This document shows positions 1 to 6,153 of a DNA stretch of 7,326 nucleotides, one piece after another (the stretch's first letter is position 1; each line of letters begins with the position of its first letter). The notes beneath the pieces were generated by a model that saw only the letters and a program-made list of their open reading frames with translations, ran no database searches and was not told the origin of the DNA. The DNA lies in contig QIHJ01000174.1 in the NCBI GenBank assembly GCA_003229065.1, positions 1 to 7,326 on the forward strand, in the 5' to 3' direction. The DNA is from Candidatus Dadabacteria bacterium. Lineage in GTDB: Bacteria; Desulfobacterota_D; UBA1144; Nemesobacterales; UBA2774. Made by a program: the position numbers and the translations under genes.

Positions 1-453
1 GAGCTCGTCAAGCTCCACGACGCCGTAACGCTCTGGGTCTTTCACCGGATAGCCGAACACTATTGCTCCCGACTTTAGTTGTCTGCACTTTTGAAGTATC
101 TCCGAAAGACCGTGCCCGTAAAAGAGGTTGTCGCCCAGGATGAGACATACCGTATCGTCCCCTATAAAGTCCCTGCCTATAATAAACGCCTGCGCAAGCC
201 CCCCAGGGCTCGGCTGCTCTGCGTATGAGATCTGAAGCCCAAGGTGAGAGCCGTCTCCGAATAGCTCAGCAAACCTGGGCAGGTCTTCGGGGGTGGAGAT
301 AATCAGTATCTCTCTTATTCCCGCAATCATCAGTACCGAGAGCGGGTAGTAAACCATCGGTTTGTCGTATACCGGCAGTAGCTGCTTACTTATGACCTTT
401 GTGGCCGGGTGGAGCCTGGTACCCGCGCCTCCGGCTAATATTATTCCTTTCAT
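1..453 (-). CDS. rmlA: Glucose-1-phosphate thymidylyltransferase, N-terminal part (cut by left edge)
   Basis: RmlA (RfbA) joins glucose-1-phosphate and dTTP to give dTDP-glucose and pyrophosphate, the first step of dTDP-L-rhamnose synthesis in the cytoplasm. I translated the 151 codons visible. They begin [18 protein letters not shown], the nucleotide-binding G-x-G-T-R loop of sugar nucleotidyltransferases. [18 protein letters not shown] follows at residues 22-39, then [22 protein letters not shown] near 80-90, LGDNLFYGH at 106-114 (D108 is the expected metal-binding Asp) and DPERYGVVE near 139-147. These motifs distinguish RmlA from GalU-type enzymes. The full family length is about 290 residues, so roughly half the protein is missing because the window ends. 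The ATG has a modest Shine-Dalgarno (AGGT, 8 nt upstream). It lies 87 bp downstream of recN on the same strand and may be read from that operon or from its own AT-rich promoter. rmlB, rmlC and rmlD are not in the window and would be expected, if clustered, to the left. Confidence 0.96.
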   Translation of the reverse strand, partial: MKGIILAGGAGTRLHPATKVISKQLLPVYDKPMVYYPLSVLMIAGIREILIISTPEDLPRFAELFGDGSHLGLQISYAEQPSPGGLAQAFIIGRDFIGDDTVCLILGDNLFYGHGLSEILQKCRQLKSGAIVFGYPVKDPERYGVVELDEL

Positions 454-511
454 ATTCTCTTACCTGTTATCATCCGGTCTCTGATTTATTGCGAATTTAG
501 TCTGAGTCTTA

Positions 512-517
512 ATTATA
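512..517 (-). promoter_or_regulatory. Possible -10 element upstream of rmlA
   Basis: The 87-bp gap between recN and rmlA (454-540) is AT-rich. On the minus strand it contains an exact TATAAT at 517-512, about 58 bases before the rmlA ATG. No convincing -35 lies 15-18 bases upstream: the best candidate, TCTCAA at 540-535, is poor. A TG dinucleotide lies near the extended -10 position but one base off. I therefore treat this as a weak candidate for a separate rmlA promoter. No hairpin followed by a T-tract is visible in the gap, so readthrough from recN is equally possible. Confidence 0.25.
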
Positions 518-540
518 ATCACTTTTTTTATATATTGAGA

Positions 541-2196
541 TTATCGGCCCAACATTTCGTGTGCCGCGTCCAGGGTTTTCTGTGTGACTTTGAGACCCCC
601 TATCATCCGGGCAAGCTCCCGCACTCTTTCCTGCTCGTTCAAGCTCCTGACAGAGACCCTCGTTTTCCCGTCTATTAGTGTTTTGGAAACGAGCAGGTGC
701 GAGTCGCCGAACTTTGCGACCTGAGGCAGATGAGTGATGCAAATAACCTGATAGGGCTCTGACAATCTCTTTATTTTTTCTCCAACCGTCTCTGCGACCG
801 CGCCGCCTATTCCGGAGTCGGCTTCGTCGAATATTATTACCGATCCGCCCTCGGTCCTGGCAATAGCCTCTTTAAGAACGAGCATAATGCGGGAGAGCTC
901 GCCGCCCGAAGCTACTCTGGCAAGAGGCTTGGGGGCCTCGTCCGGGTTGGCGGAAAAAAGGAACGTAACGTCGTCAACACCGTCAGGCGACATCTCCTTT
1001 TGCTTAAACTCTGAAGAGAACTGCGCTCCCTTTATACCTACATGAGAGAGCTCCTTTTGAAGCACCTCCCCTAAGGAGGCGCCGAGCCTCTTTCTCTTTT
1101 TTGATAATTCACTCGCTGCTTTATTATAGCTTTTCTCAATTCCCCTGAGCTCGGCCCCAAGCCCCTCCAATTGCTCGTCGTGATTGGTGATTGCTGAAAG
1201 CTCTTTTTCTATCTCCCCCCTTCTCTTAAATATATTGCTGATTGTACCGCCGTACTTCCTTTTGAGCTCGCTTATGTCCTTGAGCCTCTCCTCAATTTCA
1301 TCCAGCCTGCCGCTTTCGAAGCTGAGCTCGGAGGCGTAGTCTCTGAGAGTAAATGAGGCATCTTCGATCTGGACTATCGCGCTCTCGAGTAAGCTCGCAA
1401 TCTTGCCTAGCGGCTCGTCGATTTTTCCGGCCTCTGAAATCTCTGCGGTCAAGCTCTTTAACCGCCCGCTGAGAGAAGGCTCGTTTTCATAAATTTCCTC
1501 ATACGCGGATTTACTCGCCGACAACAGTTTTTCAATGTTAAGGAGTTTCCGTTTCTCTGCCTCAAGCTCTTCGTCCTCTCCTAGACTAAGAGAGCTCTTT
1601 TGTATTTCGTCAAGCTGAAATTTAAGAAAGTCCTCTTTTTCCGCCAAGTCCCTCACATCATCACTCATCTGCCGTATCATAGCGCGTACTTCACTGTGCC
1701 TTCCGTAAAGCTCCCTTACTCTTTCGTGGTCTTTCCCGTTTCCTCCCAGCTCATCCAATACGCGGAGGTGGTTCTCTTTCTTTAGGAGAGTCTGGTGCTC
1801 ATGCTGGCTGAAAACGTCTATAAGACCCTCCGTCACATGCTCTAAAATCGATAGTGTCGCCGTCTCGCCGTTCATATGAACCCTGCTCCTGCCCTTACGG
1901 TAGATTACACGTTTAATCAGGAGCTCGTCTCCTGAGGCGTCAAAACCCGAGGACAAAAGCCTTTCTTTGATAAGGGGATATGAGGAAATATCGAATAGCG
2001 CTTCGATTCGGGACTCGTCCTCACCTGTTTTGATCAGATCGGGGGTTGCTTTTTCACCGAGAATAATATTCACAGCGTCAACTATTATGGACTTTCCCGC
2101 CCCGGTCTCACCCGTAATTATGTTGAGTCCGGACGTAAAGCTTACGGAAATATCGTCTATAATAGTGAAATTCTTAAGGTTGAGTCCGAGGAGCAT
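541..2196 (-). CDS. recN: DNA repair protein RecN (SMC-like ATPase)
   Basis: RecN is a cytoplasmic SMC-family ATPase that acts early in RecA-dependent repair of DNA double-strand breaks by holding broken DNA. The 551 residues match the usual length of about 550-570. The N-terminal head starts MLLGLNLKNFTIIDD, with Walker A GETGAGKS at 29-36. A conserved SQHEHQTLL segment at 130-138 follows. The middle third is rich in Glu, Lys, Leu and Arg in heptad-like spacing, the expected short antiparallel coiled coil, interrupted around the centre. The C-terminal head carries the ABC signature SGGELSR at 430-436, Walker B and D-loop IIFDEADSGIGG ending at 465, and the switch segment CITHLPQVA with H489. 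All catalytic motifs are intact. The ATG lies 5 nt after the stop of the sigma-factor gene with only a poor Shine-Dalgarno, which suggests translational coupling. In enterobacteria recN is SOS-induced, but I see no LexA-type operator directly upstream, so here it appears to depend on the operon promoter. Confidence 0.98.
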   Translation of the reverse strand: MLLGLNLKNFTIIDDISVSFTSGLNIITGETGAGKSIIVDAVNIILGEKATPDLIKTGEDESRIEALFDISSYPLIKERLLSSGFDASGDELLIKRVIYRKGRSRVHMNGETATLSILEHVTEGLIDVFSQHEHQTLLKKENHLRVLDELGGNGKDHERVRELYGRHSEVRAMIRQMSDDVRDLAEKEDFLKFQLDEIQKSSLSLGEDEELEAEKRKLLNIEKLLSASKSAYEEIYENEPSLSGRLKSLTAEISEAGKIDEPLGKIASLLESAIVQIEDASFTLRDYASELSFESGRLDEIEERLKDISELKRKYGGTISNIFKRRGEIEKELSAITNHDEQLEGLGAELRGIEKSYNKAASELSKKRKRLGASLGEVLQKELSHVGIKGAQFSSEFKQKEMSPDGVDDVTFLFSANPDEAPKPLARVASGGELSRIMLVLKEAIARTEGGSVIIFDEADSGIGGAVAETVGEKIKRLSEPYQVICITHLPQVAKFGDSHLLVSKTLIDGKTRVSVRSLNEQERVRELARMIGGLKVTQKTLDAAHEMLGR

Positions 2197-2201
2197 TAAT
2201 T

Positions 2202-3545
2202 CTACTCAAGAAAGCTTTTTAGTATAGCCCCCACTTCTGAATCTTCAAGCTTCTCAAGCGCCCTCTTTTCGATCTGCCTTATCCTCTCACGCGTAAGCTG
2301 GAAGTGTTTTCCTATCTCATCGAGCGTGAAAGTGGTTTCATACCCTATGCCGAACCTCATTTTGAGTATCTGTTCTTCCCGTGGTGTTAGAGTGGTGAGA
2401 GCGTCTTTAATTTGGGTCGTCAGGGTCGCCTTGGCTACCGCATAATCCGGGGTGCCTGTGACGTCGTCAGGTATGAAATCAAGCAGGGTCATCTTTTCGC
2501 CGTCTAACACAGGCGAGTCGAGCTGGACGACTTCCTTTGTGGCTTCAAGCACTCTTTTCACACCTTCGACAGATATACCGGTTTTTTCGGATATCTCTTC
2601 GGGCAGGGGTTTTCTTCCCATCTCTTTATTCATGACAGAGCTAATCCTATGCACTTTGGTTGCCTGCTCCAGCACATAGACCGGCACCCTTATGGTACGG
2701 GTCTGGTCGAGCAGTGAACGTGATATGGCCTGGTGAATCCACCAAGAGGCGTATGTGGAGAACTTGTAGCCCTTTGTGTGATCGAACCTCTCAACGGCCC
2801 GCATGAGTCCCACGTTTCCTTCCTGAATCAGATCGGGGAGTGGGAGCCCCCGGCTCATGTAGCGTTTTGCGATACTGACAACGAGGCGGAGATTGGCCTT
2901 AATGAACCTTTCCTTAAAACGCCTGGCCCTCACGAGATAGGCTTTGGAGAGAAGTGTGGAGCGTCTTAAACTCTTTTTGCTGAACCTTGTGTCGTGAGCG
3001 GAATCTCTCGAATTAATCCCTACTTTTTTTCTTAGCGGGGAACCCGGGTACTTGCCTCCGAGTCCTTCTACGTTTGAGACCGTATTTTGAAGAGCCTTAC
3101 CCAGACGTTTTTCAAAAAGCGACTCTAGCAGGTAGCGCATCTCCGCTGCTCTGGCTTCACACCTTTTGATCTTGGCGGAAACCTCTATTTCCTCTTTAGG
3201 GGTAAGAAGAGGCTCGGTGCCCATTTCCTTGAAATATACCTGGAGAAGCCTGAACTCCTCATCAGGGGTCCACTGCTTGGGCTCTTGCTCGGTGGCCTCT
3301 TTTTTCTCTGATTCGTCCTTAAGCTCGAGGTTTGACTCTGATAGCTCGGAAATGATGTTTTCATCCATTTCTATTAAAAACATCTCGTCCTGCTCTACCT
3401 TGGTCGTATCTTTGGAGTAGTTCTGATACGAGTTCTTGAAGAACTTGTTATCTCCGTCTTTCACTTTGTTGGAACGAGCACCCACTCTGGTAGCGCCGTG
3501 ATCGGATGTAGTAAGCTTCTTACTCTTCAGTCTAGCTTGTCTCAA
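2202..3545 (-). CDS. Sigma-70 family RNA polymerase sigma factor (group 1/2-like, no region 1.1)
   Basis: This is a 447-residue sigma-70 family factor that would direct RNA polymerase core to -10/-35 promoters. Residues 1-95 are polar and low in complexity: a basic first 50 and an acidic 51-90, with no recognisable region 1.1. Region 1.2 is at about 97-128 (FRLLQVYFKEMGTEPLLT). A basic segment of about 85 residues follows. Region 2 spans 217-286 with NLRLVVSIAKRYMSRGLPLPD, DLIQEGNVGLMRAVERFD and YKFSTYASWWIHQAISRSL. Region 3 is at 290-365, with a finger-like LDFIPDD near 355-361. Region 4 is at 380-447 with the -35-binding helix TRERIRQIE at 418-426. His271 replaces the usual Arg of WWIRQ. 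The start is TTG, chosen because AGGAGG lies 7 nt upstream. The overall plan suits an alternative RpoS/RpoH-like group 2 or a divergent primary sigma. Region 4 indicates ordinary -35 recognition. I cannot tell from the window whether a second primary sigma exists. It sits 25 nt after proA and 5 nt before recN. Confidence 0.93.
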   Translation of the reverse strand: MRQARLKSKKLTTSDHGATRVGARSNKVKDGDNKFFKNSYQNYSKDTTKVEQDEMFLIEMDENIISELSESNLELKDESEKKEATEQEPKQWTPDEEFRLLQVYFKEMGTEPLLTPKEEIEVSAKIKRCEARAAEMRYLLESLFEKRLGKALQNTVSNVEGLGGKYPGSPLRKKVGINSRDSAHDTRFSKKSLRRSTLLSKAYLVRARRFKERFIKANLRLVVSIAKRYMSRGLPLPDLIQEGNVGLMRAVERFDHTKGYKFSTYASWWIHQAISRSLLDQTRTIRVPVYVLEQATKVHRISSVMNKEMGRKPLPEEISEKTGISVEGVKRVLEATKEVVQLDSPVLDGEKMTLLDFIPDDVTGTPDYAVAKATLTTQIKDALTTLTPREEQILKMRFGIGYETTFTLDEIGKHFQLTRERIRQIEKRALEKLEDSEVGAILKSFLE

Positions 3546-3548
3546 TTA

Positions 3549-3568
3549 CCATCCTCCTTTAAAGATGG
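3549..3568 (-). promoter_or_regulatory. Strong Shine-Dalgarno within a small inverted repeat, deciding the TTG start of the sigma gene
   Basis: On the minus strand the 25-nt gap between proA and the sigma gene reads AAAGGAGGATGGTAATTG at its end. AGGAGG (3558-3553) is 7 nt from the TTG at 3545-3543, which is ideal spacing. An ATG at 3552-3550 inside the gap is in a different frame, so it cannot be the start. The ribosome site is flanked by short complementary arms, CCATC (3568-3564) and GATGG (3553-3549), so it falls in and beside the loop of a possible 5-bp hairpin. The Shine-Dalgarno is clear. A role for the hairpin in translational control is only inference. Confidence 0.7.
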
Positions 3569-3570
3569 AA

Positions 3571-4722
3571 TTACTGCCTTATCTGACCTTCGCCGAATAC
3601 TATGAACTTGGTAGTCGTCAACTCTTCAACACCCATGGGACCAAACGCGTGGAGCTTTGTGGTGCTGATACCGATCTCCGCTCCGAGCCCGAGCTCAAAA
3701 CCATCGCTGAACCGGGTGGACGCATTTACCATGACCGTTGAAGAATTGACGCTATTTATGAATTCCTGTGAACTTGCGTAACCCTCCGTCACTATCGTTT
3801 CCGTGTGCATCGAGCCGTACTGCTCTATATGCTCGACGGCCTGCTTTAAATCCTCTACTACTCTTATGTTCATAATTAGATCGAGATATTCCTCGTACCA
3901 GTCATTCTCGGTAGCCTCCGCTACCTCGGGCACAATCTCACGAGTCTTGCCGCAGCCCTTTATCACGACACCTTTATCCACAAGAGCTTTTACTGCCCGG
4001 GGAAGAAACTCCTCGGCAATCCCGCGGTGTACAAGCATGGTTTCCATTGAGTTACATACGCCAGGGCGCTGCGTCTTTGCGTTTACGCATATGCTCTCGG
4101 CCATCGAGAGCTCTGCAGACTCGTCTACGAACACATGACAGACACCCTTGTAGTGCTTTAGCACCGGGATGCTTGAATTCTCCGCCACGAATCTGATAAG
4201 CCCCTCTCCGCCTCTTGGGATTATGAGCTCTATCAACTCATCAAGTTTTAACATTTCTAGCACTGCAGATCGCTCGGTAACGGGGACAATCTGTACAGAG
4301 TCCTCCGGAAGCCCGCTTTCCTTAAGCGCTTCCCTGAGAATCTCCCCTATTGCCAGGTTCGAGCGTAAAGTTTCTGAGCCGCCCCTTAAGATGACGGAGT
4401 TTCCGGACTTTATGCAAAGCCCTGCAGCGTCTGCCGTAACATTTGGACGGGATTCGTAAATTATCCCTATCACTCCGAGAGGTATCCTCATCTTTCCTAC
4501 ACGGAGACCGTTCGGACGGGTCCACATGCGGACTATTTCTCCGACAGGATCATTTAGTGCAGCAACCTGTCTTAAGCCCAGTGCTATTTTTTCTATCCTT
4601 TCGGGAGTAAGAGCGAGACGGTCAATGAGTGAGTTCTGAAGACCTTTTTTCTTTGCTTCATCTATATCTTTATCGTTCTCTGAAATGAGATAATCGGTGC
4701 TTTTTACTAAACCCTCAGCCAT
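3571..4722 (-). CDS. proA: Gamma-glutamyl phosphate reductase, N-terminally truncated by a frameshift
   Basis: ProA reduces gamma-glutamyl phosphate with NADPH to glutamate 5-semialdehyde, the second step of proline synthesis in the cytoplasm. The readable frame from the first ATG gives 383 residues against about 417 in E. coli. The body is typical: [17 protein letters not shown] at 80-96, ILRGGSE at 111-117, IPRGGEGL at 168-175, [15 protein letters not shown] at 214-228 with catalytic C223, VNASTRF at 332-338, and [17 protein letters not shown] at 354-370. The ATG at 4722 is an unlikely native start. It has no Shine-Dalgarno, and the same frame continues upstream to 4818 with family-like N-terminal sequence ([14 protein letters not shown]) before meeting TAA at 4819-4821. 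That stop is created by a 13-bp tandem duplication. No ATG, GTG or TTG lies in this frame between the stop and 4722. The N-terminal 33 or more residues are therefore not produced by standard initiation, and function is uncertain. proB is not in the window. The gene heads a proA-sigma-recN operon. Confidence 0.9.
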   Translation of the reverse strand: MAEGLVKSTDYLISENDKDIDEAKKKGLQNSLIDRLALTPERIEKIALGLRQVAALNDPVGEIVRMWTRPNGLRVGKMRIPLGVIGIIYESRPNVTADAAGLCIKSGNSVILRGGSETLRSNLAIGEILREALKESGLPEDSVQIVPVTERSAVLEMLKLDELIELIIPRGGEGLIRFVAENSSIPVLKHYKGVCHVFVDESAELSMAESICVNAKTQRPGVCNSMETMLVHRGIAEEFLPRAVKALVDKGVVIKGCGKTREIVPEVAEATENDWYEEYLDLIMNIRVVEDLKQAVEHIEQYGSMHTETIVTEGYASSQEFINSVNSSTVMVNASTRFSDGFELGLGAEIGISTTKLHAFGPMGVEELTTTKFIVFGEGQIRQ

Positions 4723-4867
4723 TTTAAGAAGCGCACGGTCCTTTAACCCGGAGCGCGCTTTGGCTAACTCCCTTGATGAAGCCTTAGATTTCTCTCCGAT
4801 TTCTCTTATGAGGGCTGCTTATGAGGGCTGGCATTCTGGGATCAACTTTTGCTTTAATTTCAGACAT
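4723..4867 (-). pseudogene. proA: Displaced 5' end of proA, out of frame with the rest
   Basis: Two possible native starts lie here in one frame: ATG at 4867-4865 (MSEIKAKVDPRMPALI) and ATG at 4834-4832 (MPALI). As the sequence stands, this frame diverges inside the 13-bp duplication and stops at TAA 4786-4784 after 27 codons. With one repeat copy removed, it joins the main frame as [19 protein letters not shown] and so on, giving 416 residues from the inner ATG or 427 from the outer one. Length and N-terminal sequence then match ProA, and the junction falls where the E. coli protein begins. Neither ATG has a clear Shine-Dalgarno. The outer ATG lies about 27 nt from the predicted transcription start, so the leader is short. 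This could be a real recent mutation, a reversible on/off state, or an assembly error. Confidence 0.8.
4805..4830. repeat. Perfect 13-bp tandem duplication in proA
   Basis: Two identical adjacent copies of CTTATGAGGGCTG (plus strand) occupy 4805-4817 and 4818-4830. Thirteen is not a multiple of three, so the extra copy shifts the proA reading frame by +1 and places TAA at 4821-4819 in the main frame. Tandem copies of this size arise and are lost by replication slippage. Confidence 0.95.
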
Positions 4868-4880
4868 TTAGCTTATTTAC

Positions 4881-4896
4881 ATACCATAAGGGGTAT
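4881..4896. repeat. Short inverted repeat at the predicted transcription start of the proA operon
   Basis: ATACC (4881-4885) and GGTAT (4892-4896) form complementary 5-bp arms around a 6-base loop. The predicted start of the operon transcript is near 4894, so the arms fall at the very 5' end of the leader. They could form a weak hairpin or be a protein site. The arms share GGTAT with the longer repeat at 4942-4963. Short arms make chance occurrence plausible. Confidence 0.3.
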
Positions 4897-4900
4897 TTAA

Positions 4901-4930
4901 ATCATAATACATTTGCATTCAAAAAGTCAA
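4901..4930 (-). promoter_or_regulatory. Sigma-70-type promoter of the proA-sigma-recN operon
   Basis: On the minus strand, TTGACT at 4930-4925 matches the -35 consensus at five of six positions. TATGAT at 4906-4901 matches the -10 consensus at five of six, and the spacer is 18 bp. An overlapping TATTAT gives a less favoured 15-bp spacer. Transcription would begin near 4894, about 27 nt before the outer proA ATG. It lies in the only sizeable intergenic region upstream of the three-gene operon, which supports the call. Confidence 0.65.
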
Positions 4931-4941
4931 GCTGTTTTTTA

Positions 4942-4963
4942 GGTGTACAATGATGAGTATACC
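4942..4963. promoter_or_regulatory. Operator-like inverted repeat upstream of the -35 box
   Basis: GGTGTAC (4942-4948) and GTATACC (4957-4963) are inverted with one mismatch across 7-bp arms and an 8-bp spacer, 11 bp upstream of the -35 element. Placement and symmetry fit a dimeric regulator site, perhaps an activator. The rest of the intergenic region (4868-5034) holds the promoter and the small repeat at 4881-4896. No small gene or clear terminator is visible there. The regulator is unknown. Confidence 0.35.
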
Positions 4964-5034
4964 AACAGTTACGTAAGCTCACCAGGGGTTTTTAAATGTG
5001 GAAAACACGGCTGCTCATTTATTCCTAAATGTAT

Positions 5035-6144
5035 TTAGTCCGTGACGTTGTGCAGGAAAACACTGCTCCCGAGCTCGCGTCCTTGGTTATCTACTACTCT
5101 GAAATAGTATTTTCCAGGCTCAAGAGCCTGCCAATTGTCTGGCGGAAAAACCCATTCTTTAAGCCCGAAGTTGTGTATCGGAACACCTAAAGCCGGTATG
5201 CCCAGCTCTTGGGTTGAGATTTCAATCCAAATGGGTTTTTCGGACATAGACTGGTAATTAGTCAATTCAATTGAAGGGAACGTAGCTACATATTCTTCTT
5301 CCCCATCCTTTTGCTTAATATTTAAGACATTCCCGAGCACCGGAACAACGTGCTCCAGAAAAGCCGTAAACAGTGCCCCGTAGTACCGCCTTCTGTAAGT
5401 ACGAAGTGACTCGCTGTACCATTTTTTTGAACGCTCCTCCTTTGAGGCGCTTTGGCTCACTTGGTGAATCGCTCGGGCAGAAGGTACGAAGCATGCGCGC
5501 AGCCCTTTTTTCCTGAGACGCATGAGCCAGTCGGCCTCTTCAAAGTACAGTTTAAATATTTCATCGAACTCTCCTACCTTTTCCCAAGCTTGGCGCGTTA
5601 TAGCCAGAAGTGCGCCTGTCAGATTGTAGTTGAGCGTAGGTGAGGTTGCGAGCCACTGTTCTTTTGCGTGTTTACGCCAATTATTTCTGACCTGGCTTGC
5701 GATGCCCCCGCCGAGCGCTGAAAGCCTCCACATAATCTCATTTTTGGGTGTGAGCTCTATAAGAGGCGGCAATAAAATCTCTTTGTGCGGGTCCAGGTAG
5801 AACCTAGGGCCCGCGGCGGACGCTCCATCTTCCAAGGCATGTAGAAGCGCTCCGACACAACCCGGGAGCACCTCTACATCCGGGTTCATTAAAATGAATA
5901 CGTCTGAGCCTGAGTTTTTGACTCCCAGATTTACACCTCCGGCATATCCTAAGTTTTCTCCCGGTTTTACTAGCTTTACAGACAGGCTGTTGAGTAATTG
6001 CCGATCTTCTTCCAGGCTGCCGTTATCCACAACAATTATCTCTGCTTCAAGCCCGCTTGATATAGCGTCATTCTCTATCGCCGACACTGCTCTTTTGAGG
6101 AGCAGGGGAGTATGGTAGTGGACAAGGATGCAGGATATTTTCAT
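5035..6144 (-). CDS. GT2 family glycosyltransferase (rhamnosyltransferase-like) with a C-terminal beta-rich domain
   Basis: This 369-residue predicted cytoplasmic or membrane-peripheral enzyme would transfer a sugar from a nucleotide donor to a growing surface glycan. The GT-A domain covers about residues 1-230. It has an N-terminal strand KISCILVHYHTP, VVDNGS at 38-43, NLGYAGGVNLG at 64-74 and MNPDVEV at 86-92, whose NPD replaces a classical DxD as in WbbL/RfbF-type rhamnosyltransferases. It also has NLTGALLAITR at 174-184 and FDEIFKLYFEEADWLMRL at 193-210 with the likely catalytic acidic EEAD, then H227. A basic linker (about 235-255) and a hydrophobic stretch (256-275) follow. Residues 303-369 look like a compact beta-sandwich, with PIWIEIS and LEPGKYYFRVVDNQG strands, not part of the standard GT2 fold. 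Donor and acceptor cannot be read from sequence; rhamnose is plausible given rmlA nearby. The ATG follows the upstream glycosyltransferase by 9 bp with no strong Shine-Dalgarno, so coupling is likely. Confidence 0.9.
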   Translation of the reverse strand: MKISCILVHYHTPLLLKRAVSAIENDAISSGLEAEIIVVDNGSLEEDRQLLNSLSVKLVKPGENLGYAGGVNLGVKNSGSDVFILMNPDVEVLPGCVGALLHALEDGASAAGPRFYLDPHKEILLPPLIELTPKNEIMWRLSALGGGIASQVRNNWRKHAKEQWLATSPTLNYNLTGALLAITRQAWEKVGEFDEIFKLYFEEADWLMRLRKKGLRACFVPSARAIHQVSQSASKEERSKKWYSESLRTYRRRYYGALFTAFLEHVVPVLGNVLNIKQKDGEEEYVATFPSIELTNYQSMSEKPIWIEISTQELGIPALGVPIHNFGLKEWVFPPDNWQALEPGKYYFRVVDNQGRELGSSVFLHNVTD

Positions 6145-6153
6145 GCTGTCGTA

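Noticed and set aside
499..521. AGTCT-GAGTCT direct repeat flanked by AATT in the recN-rmlA gap, considered as a terminator or operator
   Set aside because: The arms are direct repeats, not inverted, so no stable hairpin forms, and the low-complexity AT context makes chance likely.
1600..1785. Plus-strand open frame inside recN, and similar plus-strand frames inside the sigma, proA and glycosyltransferase genes
   Set aside because: Each lies fully opposite a well-supported gene, encodes nothing recognisable and lacks a credible ribosome site. They are antisense shadows.
4784..4818. Programmed +1 frameshift rescuing proA, with GGAGAG a few bases before ATC TAA, reminiscent of the prfB arrangement
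   Set aside because: The P-site tRNA would have to re-pair AUC with UCU, which is poor, and the frame error is fully explained by the 13-bp duplication. ProA is not known to use frameshifting.
4832..4867. A genuine small protein of 27 residues starting at 4867
   Set aside because: Removing one repeat copy fuses it seamlessly to ProA, so it is best read as the displaced proA N-terminus.
5025..5038. Palindrome CTAAAT-GT-ATTTAG overlapping the glycosyltransferase stop codon, considered as a terminator
   Set aside because: The stem is AT-rich, the loop is only 2 nt and no T-tract follows on the minus strand. It is unlikely to terminate transcription; I could not identify a terminator for the glycosyltransferase genes.
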